Part shown: one piece after another, positions 1-7,624 of the stretch
Layout: every line of letters begins with the position of its first letter
Position numbering within the stretch: position 1 is the stretch's first letter
Source: an uncultured Anaerolineae bacterium
GTDB taxonomy: Bacteria; Chloroflexota; Anaerolineae; Anaerolineales; Villigracilaceae
Length of the DNA: 9,558 bases
Reading direction: 5' to 3'
NCBI GenBank assembly: GCA_903854805.1
Contig: CAINXK010000055.1
Coordinates: 1 to 9,558, forward strand
The notes under the pieces: model-generated
Database searches by the model: none
The model's input: only the letters and a program-made list of their open reading frames with translations
What the model was told of the DNA's origin: nothing
Program-made: the position numbers and the translations under genes

Positions 1-771
1 CGGTTTGCTGCTAACCTGGGTTACGGTTGCAGCCGCGATCTGACTTGCATCCGGGTTTTCCCCGGATAGAGTGGGGGTACTTTCCAGTTTTTTATTACCG
101 TCAGACGGAATATTGCCCTGGGCATCAACAGATTCGAGCGCGGGATCAGCACCAACAGAAAGAGCAGCTTGGGCTGCCTGAAGTCCAGTTAAATTCGGAT
201 CTATGACGGGTGCGGCTGAGACAGCTACGTTTTGAGCCGATTGGGCAGCCGTGGAAGACTGCTGGACAGTTTGTCCACTCACAGCTGGAAGAACGGCTTC
301 AGCAACAGGAGCTTCAATAGCAGCTGCCGCCTGGTCGGTGCCTACGGCAGGAGCTGCCACAGAAGCAGATTTGGCAGCCCGTAGTTCGGCCGTCTTTTGA
401 TCACTAACTTCGGCAGCCGGGTCTGTTCCAGGCTGAGACTGGTCAGCAGCTTTTGATGAGTGCAGAGCTGCAGTTTCGCGCGCTTCTGCAGTGCGTTCAG
501 AGCGGTCTGAAACTGCTCCCAACTTGCTGCCGGCACCTGACTGAGCTGAAACCTGGCGTATATCAGCAGGTGAGGTATGTACAACAGCTGCCAGGGCAGC
601 CGCGGCTGGAAGCGCATTATCTTCCAGTACTTTTTGTTCCTTTTTTGCTTTGGCCTTTAAAATCTCTCCAAAAGACGGGGATTGGCTCATATCCGAATCT
701 GTGGATTGGGACTTGAACATTAATCCATCTATTGGTGGAGAAGTACTGGCCGGTAAAATCCAATTGACCAT
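1..771 (-). CDS. fliK: FliK-like hook-length control protein, N-terminal part (3' end outside window)
   Basis: An open frame of 257 codons starts with ATG at 769-771 and runs off the window without a stop. The start is well supported: a GAGG ribosome site lies 6-9 bases upstream, inside the end of flgB, and the flgB stop is only 2 bp away. The visible part is low in complexity and rich in Ala, Ser, Gln and Thr, with few aromatic or cysteine residues and no signal peptide or membrane segment. FliK proteins have this kind of disordered, rapidly changing N-terminal region, which acts as a secreted molecular ruler. The conserved C-terminal domain that switches export specificity would lie outside the window. 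The call rests on composition plus position (after fliJ and flgB in a flagellar operon), because no conserved FliK motif is visible here. An unrelated secreted, disordered flagellar protein is the alternative. Confidence 0.72.
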   Translation of the reverse strand, partial: MVNWILPASTSPPIDGLMFKSQSTDSDMSQSPSFGEILKAKAKKEQKVLEDNALPAAAALAAVVHTSPADIRQVSAQSGAGSKLGAVSDRSERTAEARETAALHSSKAADQSQPGTDPAAEVSDQKTAELRAAKSASVAAPAVGTDQAAAAIEAPVAEAVLPAVSGQTVQQSSTAAQSAQNVAVSAAPVIDPNLTGLQAAQAALSVGADPALESVDAQGNIPSDGNKKLESTPTLSGENPDASQIAAATVTQVSSKP

Positions 772-773
772 AT

Positions 774-1172
774 TTACCTCGCTAAGGATTTGAGAAGCAG
801 TAACTTTTTGGAGACCAATTGAGTTACAGCCTGGTACTGTATGCCGGCTTCGGACATATCCGCCATTTCCACATCGACATCCACATTATTCTGGTCTGCG
901 CGGAAGCTGCCACCCGGACGGTTGGACAGCCCAAAGGCGACCTTATTGGCCTGGGATGCCAGGTGAGAACCACTGGTAATCTTCAAAGGCAGCGTATTAT
1001 CTTTTTGGAATACGCGCTTGAGAGTATCTTCAAATTTAACTGTTGTAGCCTGGTAGCCTGGGGTATCCACATTGGCCAGGTTACGACTGATGGCCTGCTG
1101 GCGCAGACTGAGACCGTCCAAAGCAACTTTGGCAGCACGGGTGGCATTATCGACAAATAGAGAGTCAGTCAT
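774..1172 (-). CDS. flgB: Flagellar proximal rod protein FlgB
   Basis: This 132-residue protein has the length expected of FlgB, one of the proximal rod subunits exported by the flagellar type III system and assembled on FliE and the MS ring. The family signature NLANVDTPGYQA is at about residues 31-42, within the N-terminal helix/D0 region that begins near residue 12. It is followed by the usual F-x-x-x-L segment (FEDTLKRV). The C-terminal part (about 97-131) has the NVDVDVEMADMSEAGIQYQA stretch and the terminal amphipathic helix typical of rod proteins. The ATG at 1170-1172 is 3 bp after the transglycosylase stop, with AGGG upstream inside that gene, so the two are probably translationally coupled. 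The oddity is its place: FlgB is normally encoded directly before FlgC, but here flgC is about 6.5 kb upstream at the head of the operon. Confidence 0.95.
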   Translation of the reverse strand: MTDSLFVDNATRAAKVALDGLSLRQQAISRNLANVDTPGYQATTVKFEDTLKRVFQKDNTLPLKITSGSHLASQANKVAFGLSNRPGGSFRADQNNVDVDVEMADMSEAGIQYQAVTQLVSKKLLLLKSLAR

Positions 1173-1175
1173 GTT

Positions 1176-1730
1176 TTAGCCCTGCCAGGAATTTCCGGAA
1201 TTGTAATAACCAAGAACGCGGGTAACATAGGTTTGCGTTTCCTGGTATGGCGGAATACCGTTGTATTTATCCACCGCACCTGGGCCGGCATTGTAGGCCG
1301 CGACGGCTAGTTGAACATTGCCATTGTAATGACTGAGCAGCTGGCTTAAAAATTTCACGCCGCCCTCGATGTTTTGAGCAGGGTCGAGAGGGTTGGTGAC
1401 GCCCAGGCCGGCTGCAGTGGCAGGCATGAGCTGCATCAAGCCCTGGGCTCCGGCCGATGAGACTGCCGATGGGTTGAAATTGGATTCGGCCTTGACGACT
1501 GCCTGCACCAATCCGGGGTTGACATTATATTTTTGGGCTGCCTGATTGATCAAAGTAGCAAAGTCACCCGTAACAGCAGTGCCGCCCGGGGCCGTCGTCG
1601 TACTGCCCGCATCAGCCGCAGCCGTGCTTGTTCCAGTACCATCCGTCTTCTGGCTGAACTTTTCGAGCATGGCAAACATAAGCTTGTACATTGCCGATTG
1701 AAACTGACCAGTAAAGATTGAATTATCCAT
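1176..1730 (-). CDS. Soluble lytic transglycosylase (SLT/GH23 domain), probable flagellar rod-associated muramidase
   Basis: This 184-residue protein has a C-terminal SLT (lysozyme-like, GH23) domain at about residues 57-178. The domain shows the [10 protein letters not shown] motif with the likely catalytic glutamate at residue 82, the [13 protein letters not shown] motif (94-106), and the [24 protein letters not shown] motif in two parts at 142-165. Such enzymes cut the MurNAc-GlcNAc bond of peptidoglycan with 1,6-anhydro formation. Residues 1-30 form a probable amphipathic helix ([19 protein letters not shown]), followed by a Gly/Ser/Thr/Ala linker (31-56). No signal peptide or lipobox is seen, so export, if any, would need another route such as the flagellar system itself. 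The start is fixed by AAGGAG in the last codons of fliJ, 12 bases before ATG. Its place between fliJ and flgB suggests it opens the wall for the rod, as FlgJ or SltF does elsewhere; that role is inferred. Confidence 0.9.
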   Translation of the reverse strand: MDNSIFTGQFQSAMYKLMFAMLEKFSQKTDGTGTSTAAADAGSTTTAPGGTAVTGDFATLINQAAQKYNVNPGLVQAVVKAESNFNPSAVSSAGAQGLMQLMPATAAGLGVTNPLDPAQNIEGGVKFLSQLLSHYNGNVQLAVAAYNAGPGAVDKYNGIPPYQETQTYVTRVLGYYNSGNSWQG

Positions 1731-1736
1731 TGGTTT

Positions 1737-2189
1737 TTATAACTCCTTCTGATTGTTACGAAAGGCCTGGGCAATATAGATATCGTCCTGTTCCCTGGAT
1801 TCGGCCTGAATCTGCTCGGCGGCATACACTTCGTAACGTTTGCGCTTCAGGATTTCCAGAGTTTCTTCGGCCTGCTTCGCCTCAATCAATTCAGCTCTCT
1901 TATTTTTAATTTGCCAAGTCTGTTTTTCCAGTTCCGCAGCCACGATTTCAATACGCTTGGTCACATCCAGGATGTTGAGGCGCAACAGACCAATCCTGAA
2001 TAAGTCGATATCCCCAGACTGAGCAATACTTAATTGATCCAACAAATTGACCTGAAACTCCTGTAAGGATAGCAAGAGTACCTGGGTTTGCTGTTGGGCG
2101 GTCATCAGTTTGCCAAGGTCGATTTCAAGCAGCTCGACCTTTCCGTGACGAATATCCAGAACACTCTGCAAAGAAAATTTAGGCGCCAT
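1737..2189 (-). CDS. fliJ: Flagellar export protein FliJ
   Basis: This 150-residue protein is almost entirely charged, heptad-like helix with no cysteine or proline-rich section, matching the antiparallel coiled coil of FliJ. FliJ is the stalk-like general chaperone of the flagellar type III export apparatus: it sits in the centre of the FliI hexamer and contacts FlhA. The N-terminus (FSLQSVLDIR at about residues 5-14) matches the F-x-L-x-x-VLxxR start of the family. Sequence conservation in FliJ is weak, so the position directly after fliI carries much of the weight. The ATG at 2187-2189 has GAGGA about 6 bases upstream and lies 26 bp after the fliI stop. The last codons contain the AAGGAG ribosome site of the next gene. 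No MotE/YlxF-like gene follows, unlike in Bacillus. Confidence 0.88.
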   Translation of the reverse strand: MAPKFSLQSVLDIRHGKVELLEIDLGKLMTAQQQTQVLLLSLQEFQVNLLDQLSIAQSGDIDLFRIGLLRLNILDVTKRIEIVAAELEKQTWQIKNKRAELIEAKQAEETLEILKRKRYEVYAAEQIQAESREQDDIYIAQAFRNNQKEL

Positions 2190-2215
2190 AGCATGTCCTC
2201 ATTGATCGATCCATT

Positions 2216-3547
2216 TCAGGCAGGAACCTGGCTAATTTCAGCCAAAGATTGAACAGTTTTTTCAAAAGGCGAGACATCCCAGCGCTCTTGCTGCAAAAAA
2301 GCCGTTAGAACAGGCACAACAACCAGCGCTGTATCAATTTCAGGATCGGAGCCTTTGACATATGCGCCGATGTTGACCAGATCACGAACTTTTTCAAAGA
2401 CTGCCAGGTTTTTGCGCGCAAAACCCGCCAACTTCATGTGCTCGCGACTGGTGATCGCTGGCATTACACGGCTGACGCTGTTTAAGACATCAATGGCTGG
2501 GTAATGATTACGCGCGGCAAGGGCACGGCTAAGGATAATATGACCATCCAGGATACCGCGGACCGCATCGCAGATTGGTTCGTTGAAATCATCGCCTTCG
2601 ACGAGGACGGTAAAAAATCCGGTAATGGAACCACGCTCGCCCCGGCCTGCGCGTTCGAGCAAACGCGGCAAAATGGCAAATACAGAAGGTGTGTAACCTT
2701 TGCTGGCAGGTGGCTCACCAATTGACAGACCAATTTCACGTTGGGCCATGGCGTAACGAGTAACAGAATCCATCATGAACATGACATCCATGCCACAATC
2801 GCGGAAATATTCGGCGATTGTCATGGCAACATTGGCGGCTTTGAGACGCACCAGAGCAGGTTGATCAGATGTTGAGACCACGATCACAGAACGGGCCAGG
2901 CCCTCAGGACCCAGATCGCGTTCAAGGAATTCACGCACTTCACGACCGCGCTCGCCGATCAGGGCAATGACTGAAATATCGCTTTCAGAGTTGCGCGCAA
3001 TTGAACCCAGCAGGGTGCTTTTGCCAACACCGCTGCCGGCGAAGATGCCCATACGCTGACCTTTGCCACAAGTCAACATACCATCGATAACGCGCACACC
3101 AGTGACAAGCGGGTCTTCGATGGCCGAACGCTGTAATGGGTGCGGAGGAGTCTGGTTGGTAGACGCCCAATCAATCATCTCGAGCGGGCCTTTACCATCG
3201 ATTGGTTCACCAAGCCCATTCAGGACCCGGCCGATCAACGCTTTGCCAACTGGCGCTTTGAAAGCATGCGAAACTGAGCGAACAGTGCTATCGGGCTGAA
3301 TACCTTCCATACTTCCCAAAGGCATGAGCAGCATGTGCTTATTACGGAAACCAATCACTTCGGCCAACAGGGTTTGTGATTCCCGGTTGCCAGTCTGGAT
3401 CTCGCAAATTTCACCGATCTGGCAATTCAGACCCATGGTTTCAACAGTCAGACCAACCACCTGCACAACCCGGCCGGAGACGGAAAGCGGGTTAAGATGT
3501 GTGATGGCCTTGCGGTATCGCGCCAGATCCAGTTTTGGGGCTTCCAT
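2216..3547 (-). CDS. fliI: Flagellum-specific export ATPase FliI
   Basis: This 443-residue protein is full length for FliI, the hexameric ATPase related to F1-beta that powers unfolding and entry of flagellar export substrates. It has the beta-barrel N-terminal domain (about 20-95), Walker A GSGVGKST (171-178), the GERGREVREF segment with the likely catalytic glutamate (198-207), Walker B with DVMFMMDSVTR (254-264), and the type III-specific SRALAARNHYPAID segment (340-353). The VNIGAYVKGSDPEID stretch (391-405) also fits FliI rather than F1-ATPase. It is made in the cytoplasm and docks at the export gate with FliH and FliJ. ATG at 3545-3547 is 3 bp after the fliH stop and has only a weak ribosome site, so coupling to fliH translation is likely. 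No key residue is missing. Confidence 0.98.
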   Translation of the reverse strand: MEAPKLDLARYRKAITHLNPLSVSGRVVQVVGLTVETMGLNCQIGEICEIQTGNRESQTLLAEVIGFRNKHMLLMPLGSMEGIQPDSTVRSVSHAFKAPVGKALIGRVLNGLGEPIDGKGPLEMIDWASTNQTPPHPLQRSAIEDPLVTGVRVIDGMLTCGKGQRMGIFAGSGVGKSTLLGSIARNSESDISVIALIGERGREVREFLERDLGPEGLARSVIVVSTSDQPALVRLKAANVAMTIAEYFRDCGMDVMFMMDSVTRYAMAQREIGLSIGEPPASKGYTPSVFAILPRLLERAGRGERGSITGFFTVLVEGDDFNEPICDAVRGILDGHIILSRALAARNHYPAIDVLNSVSRVMPAITSREHMKLAGFARKNLAVFEKVRDLVNIGAYVKGSDPEIDTALVVVPVLTAFLQQERWDVSPFEKTVQSLAEISQVPA

Positions 3548-3550
3548 AAT

Positions 3551-4525
3551 TTACCCGTTGACATCCTTGTTTTCTTCAAATGATTTCATAACTGACGCAA
3601 GCTGGGTCTCAACACGCGCATCCACAATTCCCATACTGCCTTTGACAAAACAACCTCCAACCGTGATATTTTCGGATGGGATCACTCTGACTCTATCCCC
3701 AGAAATCAGCAGTTGGTACTCAGCCCAGGAAGGATCCAGGAGACGGGCATCGCGGGGATTCAAGAAGATATTCAAATCACCCAAACCCTGGGCACTCTCC
3801 ATAATACGATTCAAATTGGTTTGTAAAGCGTTGCCATCCAACTTGGCACCTTCGCCAAACATAGCCTGGGAAATTTCCTTGACCATATCCACAATGACTT
3901 GTTCGCCCTGGGCAAAAAGCCCTTTTTGCCATTCGCGCACTTCATCAATCAATGCTCGCGAGGCTTTCAACGCCGATTCCATCTCTTGCTGGGCTTCGTT
4001 GACGCCCTGCCGGTAGCCTTCCGCTTTTTGCTGATCAATTTCATCCTGAGCCTGAAAGAGAATATTATCGGCCGCCATTTGAGCGGCAACAATGATCTCA
4101 TCTGCTTCGGCTCGCGCGCGCCGTAATATCACCCCGGCAGCTTTTTCCGAATCAAATGGCTCTTCCGGCAGGTTGGCTTCGGGCGTGGTTTCTTCGATCA
4201 AAGTTACCTGCTGTAAAACAGGAATCTGAGTGCTCCCAGATGTCTCGATAAAAGCCCAAGCCTCTCTGCCAACAAACGGAGGCTGCCAATCCATACCACC
4301 AGGCAACCAGCTCGTAAATTCCCGACCATCTCCGGCTGAATGCAAGATCGATCGATTTTCTTTTTTCTCGGCAGGTTCGAGTTCCTGCATACCAAATAAC
4401 GCCAGGATCTGGTCCTTTTTTTCGTCAAAAACGGCCGTATCCGGCTCTACGAAGAGTTCGGTGGGAGTCCAGGCCTGGTGTTGAGCATCCGAAGCGCGGA
4501 TAATTGATCTAAGCGATGACTTCAT
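3551..4525 (-). CDS. fliH: Flagellar export ATPase regulator FliH
   Basis: The protein of 324 residues belongs to the FliH/YscL/HrpE stator-like family, which binds FliI, holds it inactive and ties it to the C-ring. Residues about 125-200 are a long Ala/Glu/Gln-rich helix (RRARAEADEIIVAAQMAAD and onward) typical of the FliH coiled coil. The C-terminal domain (about 205-318) carries the conserved pattern VRVIPSENITVGGCFVKGS followed by MGIVDARVETQLASV. The first 120 residues are acidic, with several Trp residues (73, 80, 90), and have no recognised domain; they make the protein longer than the roughly 235 residues of E. coli FliH. ATG at 4523-4525 was chosen because GGAG lies 6 bases upstream. 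An in-frame GTG at 4543 is possible but has a poorer site. The gene overlaps the fliG end (stop at 4509) by 17 bases. Confidence 0.93.
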   Translation of the reverse strand: MKSSLRSIIRASDAQHQAWTPTELFVEPDTAVFDEKKDQILALFGMQELEPAEKKENRSILHSAGDGREFTSWLPGGMDWQPPFVGREAWAFIETSGSTQIPVLQQVTLIEETTPEANLPEEPFDSEKAAGVILRRARAEADEIIVAAQMAADNILFQAQDEIDQQKAEGYRQGVNEAQQEMESALKASRALIDEVREWQKGLFAQGEQVIVDMVKEISQAMFGEGAKLDGNALQTNLNRIMESAQGLGDLNIFLNPRDARLLDPSWAEYQLLISGDRVRVIPSENITVGGCFVKGSMGIVDARVETQLASVMKSFEENKDVNG

Positions 4526-5513
4526 AATCTTCTCCGCCACCACCCGCGATCACGATTTCGCCAGCATCTTCCAATGTACGTACAGAATCGACGATCTTGC
4601 GCTGCGATGTGTAAACATTTTTGGCTAACTGAGGTCCGAGAATTTCAATCTCTTCTTTAAGATTTTCGCGAGCGCGCTCAGAAAGGTTAGCGAACACTTT
4701 TTCTCTGAGCTTTTCCGGTGCACCCTTGAGCGCCAGGGCCAGGTCTGACTTACTAACATCACGCAGTACGCGCTGCATGGTGCGGTCATCCAATTTGGCC
4801 AGATCATCAAAGGTGAACATGTTGGCACGAATTTCTTCGACCAGCTTGGGGTTGGTGGTTTCAAGCGCCTCAAAGATCGACTTCTGCGCGCCGCGATCAA
4901 CCTGGTTAAGCATTTTCACCAGGAAGGCCACGCCACCAGTGGCTCGAAAATCAGCTTCATTAATTACACTGGAAAGCTTGCTCTTCAAGTTCTTTTCAAC
5001 TTGCTGGACAACCTGGGGAGAAACACGATCCATGGCTGCCAGACGCAGGGTGACTTCAATCTGATTTTCTTTGGACATACTGGTAAGAATATCGGCCGCA
5101 ACCTTGGCCTCCAGATAAGAGAGCACCAGAGCAATGGTCTGAGGCATTTCTTCCTGAAGCAGCACGGCAACTTCGGCCGGATTAGCGTTTTTTAACATTT
5201 CGAAGGATGAGAGCTGTTGATGTACCGAAATACGCTCCAGGATTTCTGTACCCCGGCGCGGACCAACTGCACGAGCCAGAAGCTGGCGGCTGTACTCAAC
5301 ACCCCCGCGAGGCTGGTCCGCATCTGTTGAGCTCATTTCAAAGGCTTCTTTGAGCGCAATGTGGCGAACTTCAGGGGAAACCGTACCAGCACGGCCCAGG
5401 GCCATGAGCACTTGCTCAATCTCACCCTCGGAAAGGTATTGGAGTACTTTGGAGGAGAGCTCTACGCCAAGACCGAGTAACAGCGCAGAGACCTTATCGA
5501 TGCCTGATGTCAT
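4509..5513 (-). CDS. fliG: Flagellar motor switch protein FliG
   Basis: This 334-residue protein matches the usual length of FliG, the rotor protein that joins the MS ring to FliM and receives torque from the stator. The N-terminal domain (1-100) binds FliF. The middle domain (about 105-190) has MLKNANPAEVAVLLQEEMPQTIALVLSYL, given here in two parts at 106-120 and 121-134. The C-terminal domain (about 200-325) keeps the torque region DDRTMQRVLRDV (242-253), LALKGAPEKLREKVFANLSERA (K263, R280) and the acidic pair E287/E288. The usual EHPQ motif reads EMPQ here (residues 122-125). The C-terminus ends in a short glycine-rich and acidic tail. Its ATG overlaps the fliF stop as ATGA, so the two are translationally coupled. 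This is expected, because FliF and FliG co-fold and co-assemble. Confidence 0.98.
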   Translation of the reverse strand: MTSGIDKVSALLLGLGVELSSKVLQYLSEGEIEQVLMALGRAGTVSPEVRHIALKEAFEMSSTDADQPRGGVEYSRQLLARAVGPRRGTEILERISVHQQLSSFEMLKNANPAEVAVLLQEEMPQTIALVLSYLEAKVAADILTSMSKENQIEVTLRLAAMDRVSPQVVQQVEKNLKSKLSSVINEADFRATGGVAFLVKMLNQVDRGAQKSIFEALETTNPKLVEEIRANMFTFDDLAKLDDRTMQRVLRDVSKSDLALALKGAPEKLREKVFANLSERARENLKEEIEILGPQLAKNVYTSQRKIVDSVRTLEDAGEIVIAGGGGEDYEVIA

Positions 5514-7210
5514 CCCTTCTTACCCTCATTCAACCAGATTTGAATAATCTCTGCCACAGTGGCCGGGTTTTCTTCTGTGAGACGGGCAATTACCCGCGCG
5601 CGCTGTTCATCTTCATTGACGGTTGAATGCTGGTTTCTGGAACTGTTGATTTGCAGAACGACACCTTCATCTTCCGGATGCTGATCTTGCGAAGGAGTCT
5701 GTGGACCCTGTAATTCGGCCCTGGCAGCCAGGGCTGCAGTAACAGCCGGGATGCCGCCAGGCAGTTGAACATTCCCAGCCCCCATGCCGGCGCCCTGCAA
5801 AGCAGCCATTTCAGCTACGGGCCGCAAAACAGGTCTCCAGTTTTCCTTCGAAGCGTTACGCAGGTTATTGATCATACGCAGGACAAAGAAGAGCAAAACG
5901 ATCAGGAGCAAAGCCGATCCAACCGCGATCCCGATTTGCATATATAACTCCTGTTGCTGCTGGCTGGCCAAGTCCGCGGCCAGAGCATCTGAGGCAGTAC
6001 GATCAAAAGCGTATGATTCAACCACGATCTGATCGCCACGCGTAGCATCGATGCCAGCTGCAACCTGAACCGCCGCCGTGATCGAATCAAGCTGCGCCTG
6101 GTCAGTGATGTTATCAACCATCACCGAAACTGACATACGATTGATTTTCCCAGGGGCAACAACTTCATGCGACTGCACCTGGCTGACTTCATAATTAAGG
6201 GTTTCTTCACTGCGCTGATAATCGGCAGACCCAGCCGCTGCGGCACTTGTGGCCACTGGCGTGGGCAGGTTCGAGGATGCTCCCGGAACACCACCGGTGC
6301 TGCCATTGGCGCTATTGGATAATTCGTTGATCTTTTGCGAACTGCGCAAAGCGATGGTGGTGGGTTCGAACTTATTGGAAGTGACTTCCCGCTGGGTCCA
6401 ATCCATCTCAACGGTAGCCTGAACAATGGATTTATTGGGCCCAAGGATTTTATCCAGCAGGGCCTGCACTCGTTTTTGCAATTCCAAGGCGTATTCCTGC
6501 TCGGCAGTACGCTGGCTGGTTTTGGTGCTCATGGCAGGATCGCCAACCGTGCCGGTACCATCTGCGAGCATGTTACCTTCGCTATCCACTACAACCACAT
6601 TCTCGGGCTTGAGGCCTTCGACAGAGCTGGCAACCAGGTGAGTGATGGCGCGCACCTGGGTGGCATCCATCGACTGACCGGGCGCAATCTGAAGGGTAAC
6701 GGAGGCAGTCGTAGCGGTCTGGTCAGACGAAAGCAGAGTTTTAGCTGGGGTAACAACATGCACACGCACAGCCTTGACAACCGAGAGACTGCCGATCGTG
6801 CGTTCCAGTTCACCTTCCAGGGCACGCTGATAATTAACTTTTTGGGAGAACTCGGTCATGCCGAGGGTGTTTCCGCTAAACAATTCATAACCCACAGTGC
6901 TGGATTTCGGCAGACCTTCACGCGCCATCAACAAACGGGTGGTATAAACCTGTTCGCTGGGCACCAGGATAGTGCCATTATTTTTGATCTGGTACGGGAT
7001 GGAATTATCATCCATCTTCAGGACGATCTGTGAAGCATCAGCTTCGCTCAGACCACTATAGGCAATCACATAGCTGGGTGCCGTGGCCCAACTTACCAGC
7101 ACCGGGACCAGAATAAAGACAGTCAGAACCAGGGCAACAATGGTAATCTGGCGAGTTGGATGTTGTCTTTTCCAGAAGGATGAGAATTGGTTTCTGATGG
7201 GCACTAACAT
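5510..7210 (-). CDS. fliF: Flagellar MS-ring protein FliF
   Basis: This 566-residue membrane protein forms the MS ring, the base on which the rod, export gate and C-ring assemble. It has a first membrane helix at about residues 22-43 (ITIVALVLTVFILVPVLVSW). The secretin/YscJ-like ring-building domains follow, with typical stretches such as YSGLSEADASQIV (51-63) and LLMAREGLPKS. A Ser/Gly/Ala-rich middle section comes next, then a second membrane helix at about 421-444 (IGIAVGSALLLIVLLFFVL). The cytoplasmic tail ends in the FliG-binding helix region ARVIARLTEENPATVAEIIQ then IWLNEG (538-563), closely matching the family. ATG at 7208-7210 has AGGA/GGAAG about 7 bases upstream. A 106-bp gap separates it from fliE, the largest gap inside the operon. 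The protein looks intact. Confidence 0.98.
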   Translation of the reverse strand: MLVPIRNQFSSFWKRQHPTRQITIVALVLTVFILVPVLVSWATAPSYVIAYSGLSEADASQIVLKMDDNSIPYQIKNNGTILVPSEQVYTTRLLMAREGLPKSSTVGYELFSGNTLGMTEFSQKVNYQRALEGELERTIGSLSVVKAVRVHVVTPAKTLLSSDQTATTASVTLQIAPGQSMDATQVRAITHLVASSVEGLKPENVVVVDSEGNMLADGTGTVGDPAMSTKTSQRTAEQEYALELQKRVQALLDKILGPNKSIVQATVEMDWTQREVTSNKFEPTTIALRSSQKINELSNSANGSTGGVPGASSNLPTPVATSAAAAGSADYQRSEETLNYEVSQVQSHEVVAPGKINRMSVSVMVDNITDQAQLDSITAAVQVAAGIDATRGDQIVVESYAFDRTASDALAADLASQQQQELYMQIGIAVGSALLLIVLLFFVLRMINNLRNASKENWRPVLRPVAEMAALQGAGMGAGNVQLPGGIPAVTAALAARAELQGPQTPSQDQHPEDEGVVLQINSSRNQHSTVNEDEQRARVIARLTEENPATVAEIIQIWLNEGKKG

Positions 7211-7276
7211 AAATTGGCTTCCTATTGGTGGATTTATGACTTTGTTTGGATAGTGAGAAATTCTGGATGAAGCGCG

Positions 7277-7303
7277 CGTCGCCGGATCAGTTCTTTAGCG
7301 ACG
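7277..7303. repeat. Inverted repeat in the fliE-fliF gap
   Basis: CGTCGC (7277-7282) and GCGACG (7298-7303) form a 6-bp inverted repeat with a 15-base loop in the 106-bp fliE-fliF gap. No T-run follows on the minus strand, so it is not a typical terminator. It may be a processing or stability element that sets different levels of FliE and FliF. Confidence 0.35.
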
Positions 7304-7316
7304 AACAACAACATGC

Positions 7317-7622
7317 TTAGACTTGCATTCTCATCACTTCGCGGTATGCATCGACCAACTTATCGCGAATACCGAGTGCGACGTTGAAGTTAACATTATT
7401 CTCTTCCATACCGATCATGACGGTATGAAGGTCAACATTATCACCCTGGGATAACTGCTGGACGAGATTATCCGAATTCACCTGGGACTGATTGAGAGAA
7501 TTCAGCATATTCTCAAAGGTCTGGGTGACCGCTTTGGTACTATCACTGGCGGATGTCTTGGGCGTTGAGCCAAGCTCGGGGATAACGGGAATTGCAGTGG
7601 GGCGAATGGCAGGGATTTGCAT
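7317..7622 (-). CDS. fliE: Flagellar hook-basal body adapter protein FliE
   Basis: This 101-residue protein is the usual size for FliE, the adapter between the MS ring and the proximal rod and one of the first export substrates. The C-terminal half carries the family pattern: VDLHTVMIGMEENNVNFNVA (63-82) followed by LGIRDKLVDAYREVMRMQV (83-101). This corresponds to the L-x-x-x-x-R-x-K-x-x-x-A-Y-x-E-I/V-M-x-M-Q/P-I/V ending of the family. The N-terminus is Pro/Thr/Ser-rich and variable, as in other FliE proteins. The ATG at 7620-7622 lies 2 bp after the flgC stop, with AGGA 8 bases upstream inside the last flgC codons, so it is co-translated with flgC. In the usual cluster flgB would precede flgC; here it is missing from that place. 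Confidence 0.97.
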   Translation of the reverse strand: MQIPAIRPTAIPVIPELGSTPKTSASDSTKAVTQTFENMLNSLNQSQVNSDNLVQQLSQGDNVDLHTVMIGMEENNVNFNVALGIRDKLVDAYREVMRMQV

Positions 7623-7624
7623 GG

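Noticed and set aside
3324..4016. 230-codon plus-strand open frame antisense to fliI/fliH
   Set aside because: Ser/Thr/Arg-rich composition typical of an antisense frame; both minus-strand genes are clear and intact.
6335..7033. 232-codon plus-strand open frame antisense to fliF
   Set aside because: Fully inside fliF on the other strand, with no recognisable domain and no ribosome site worth noting.
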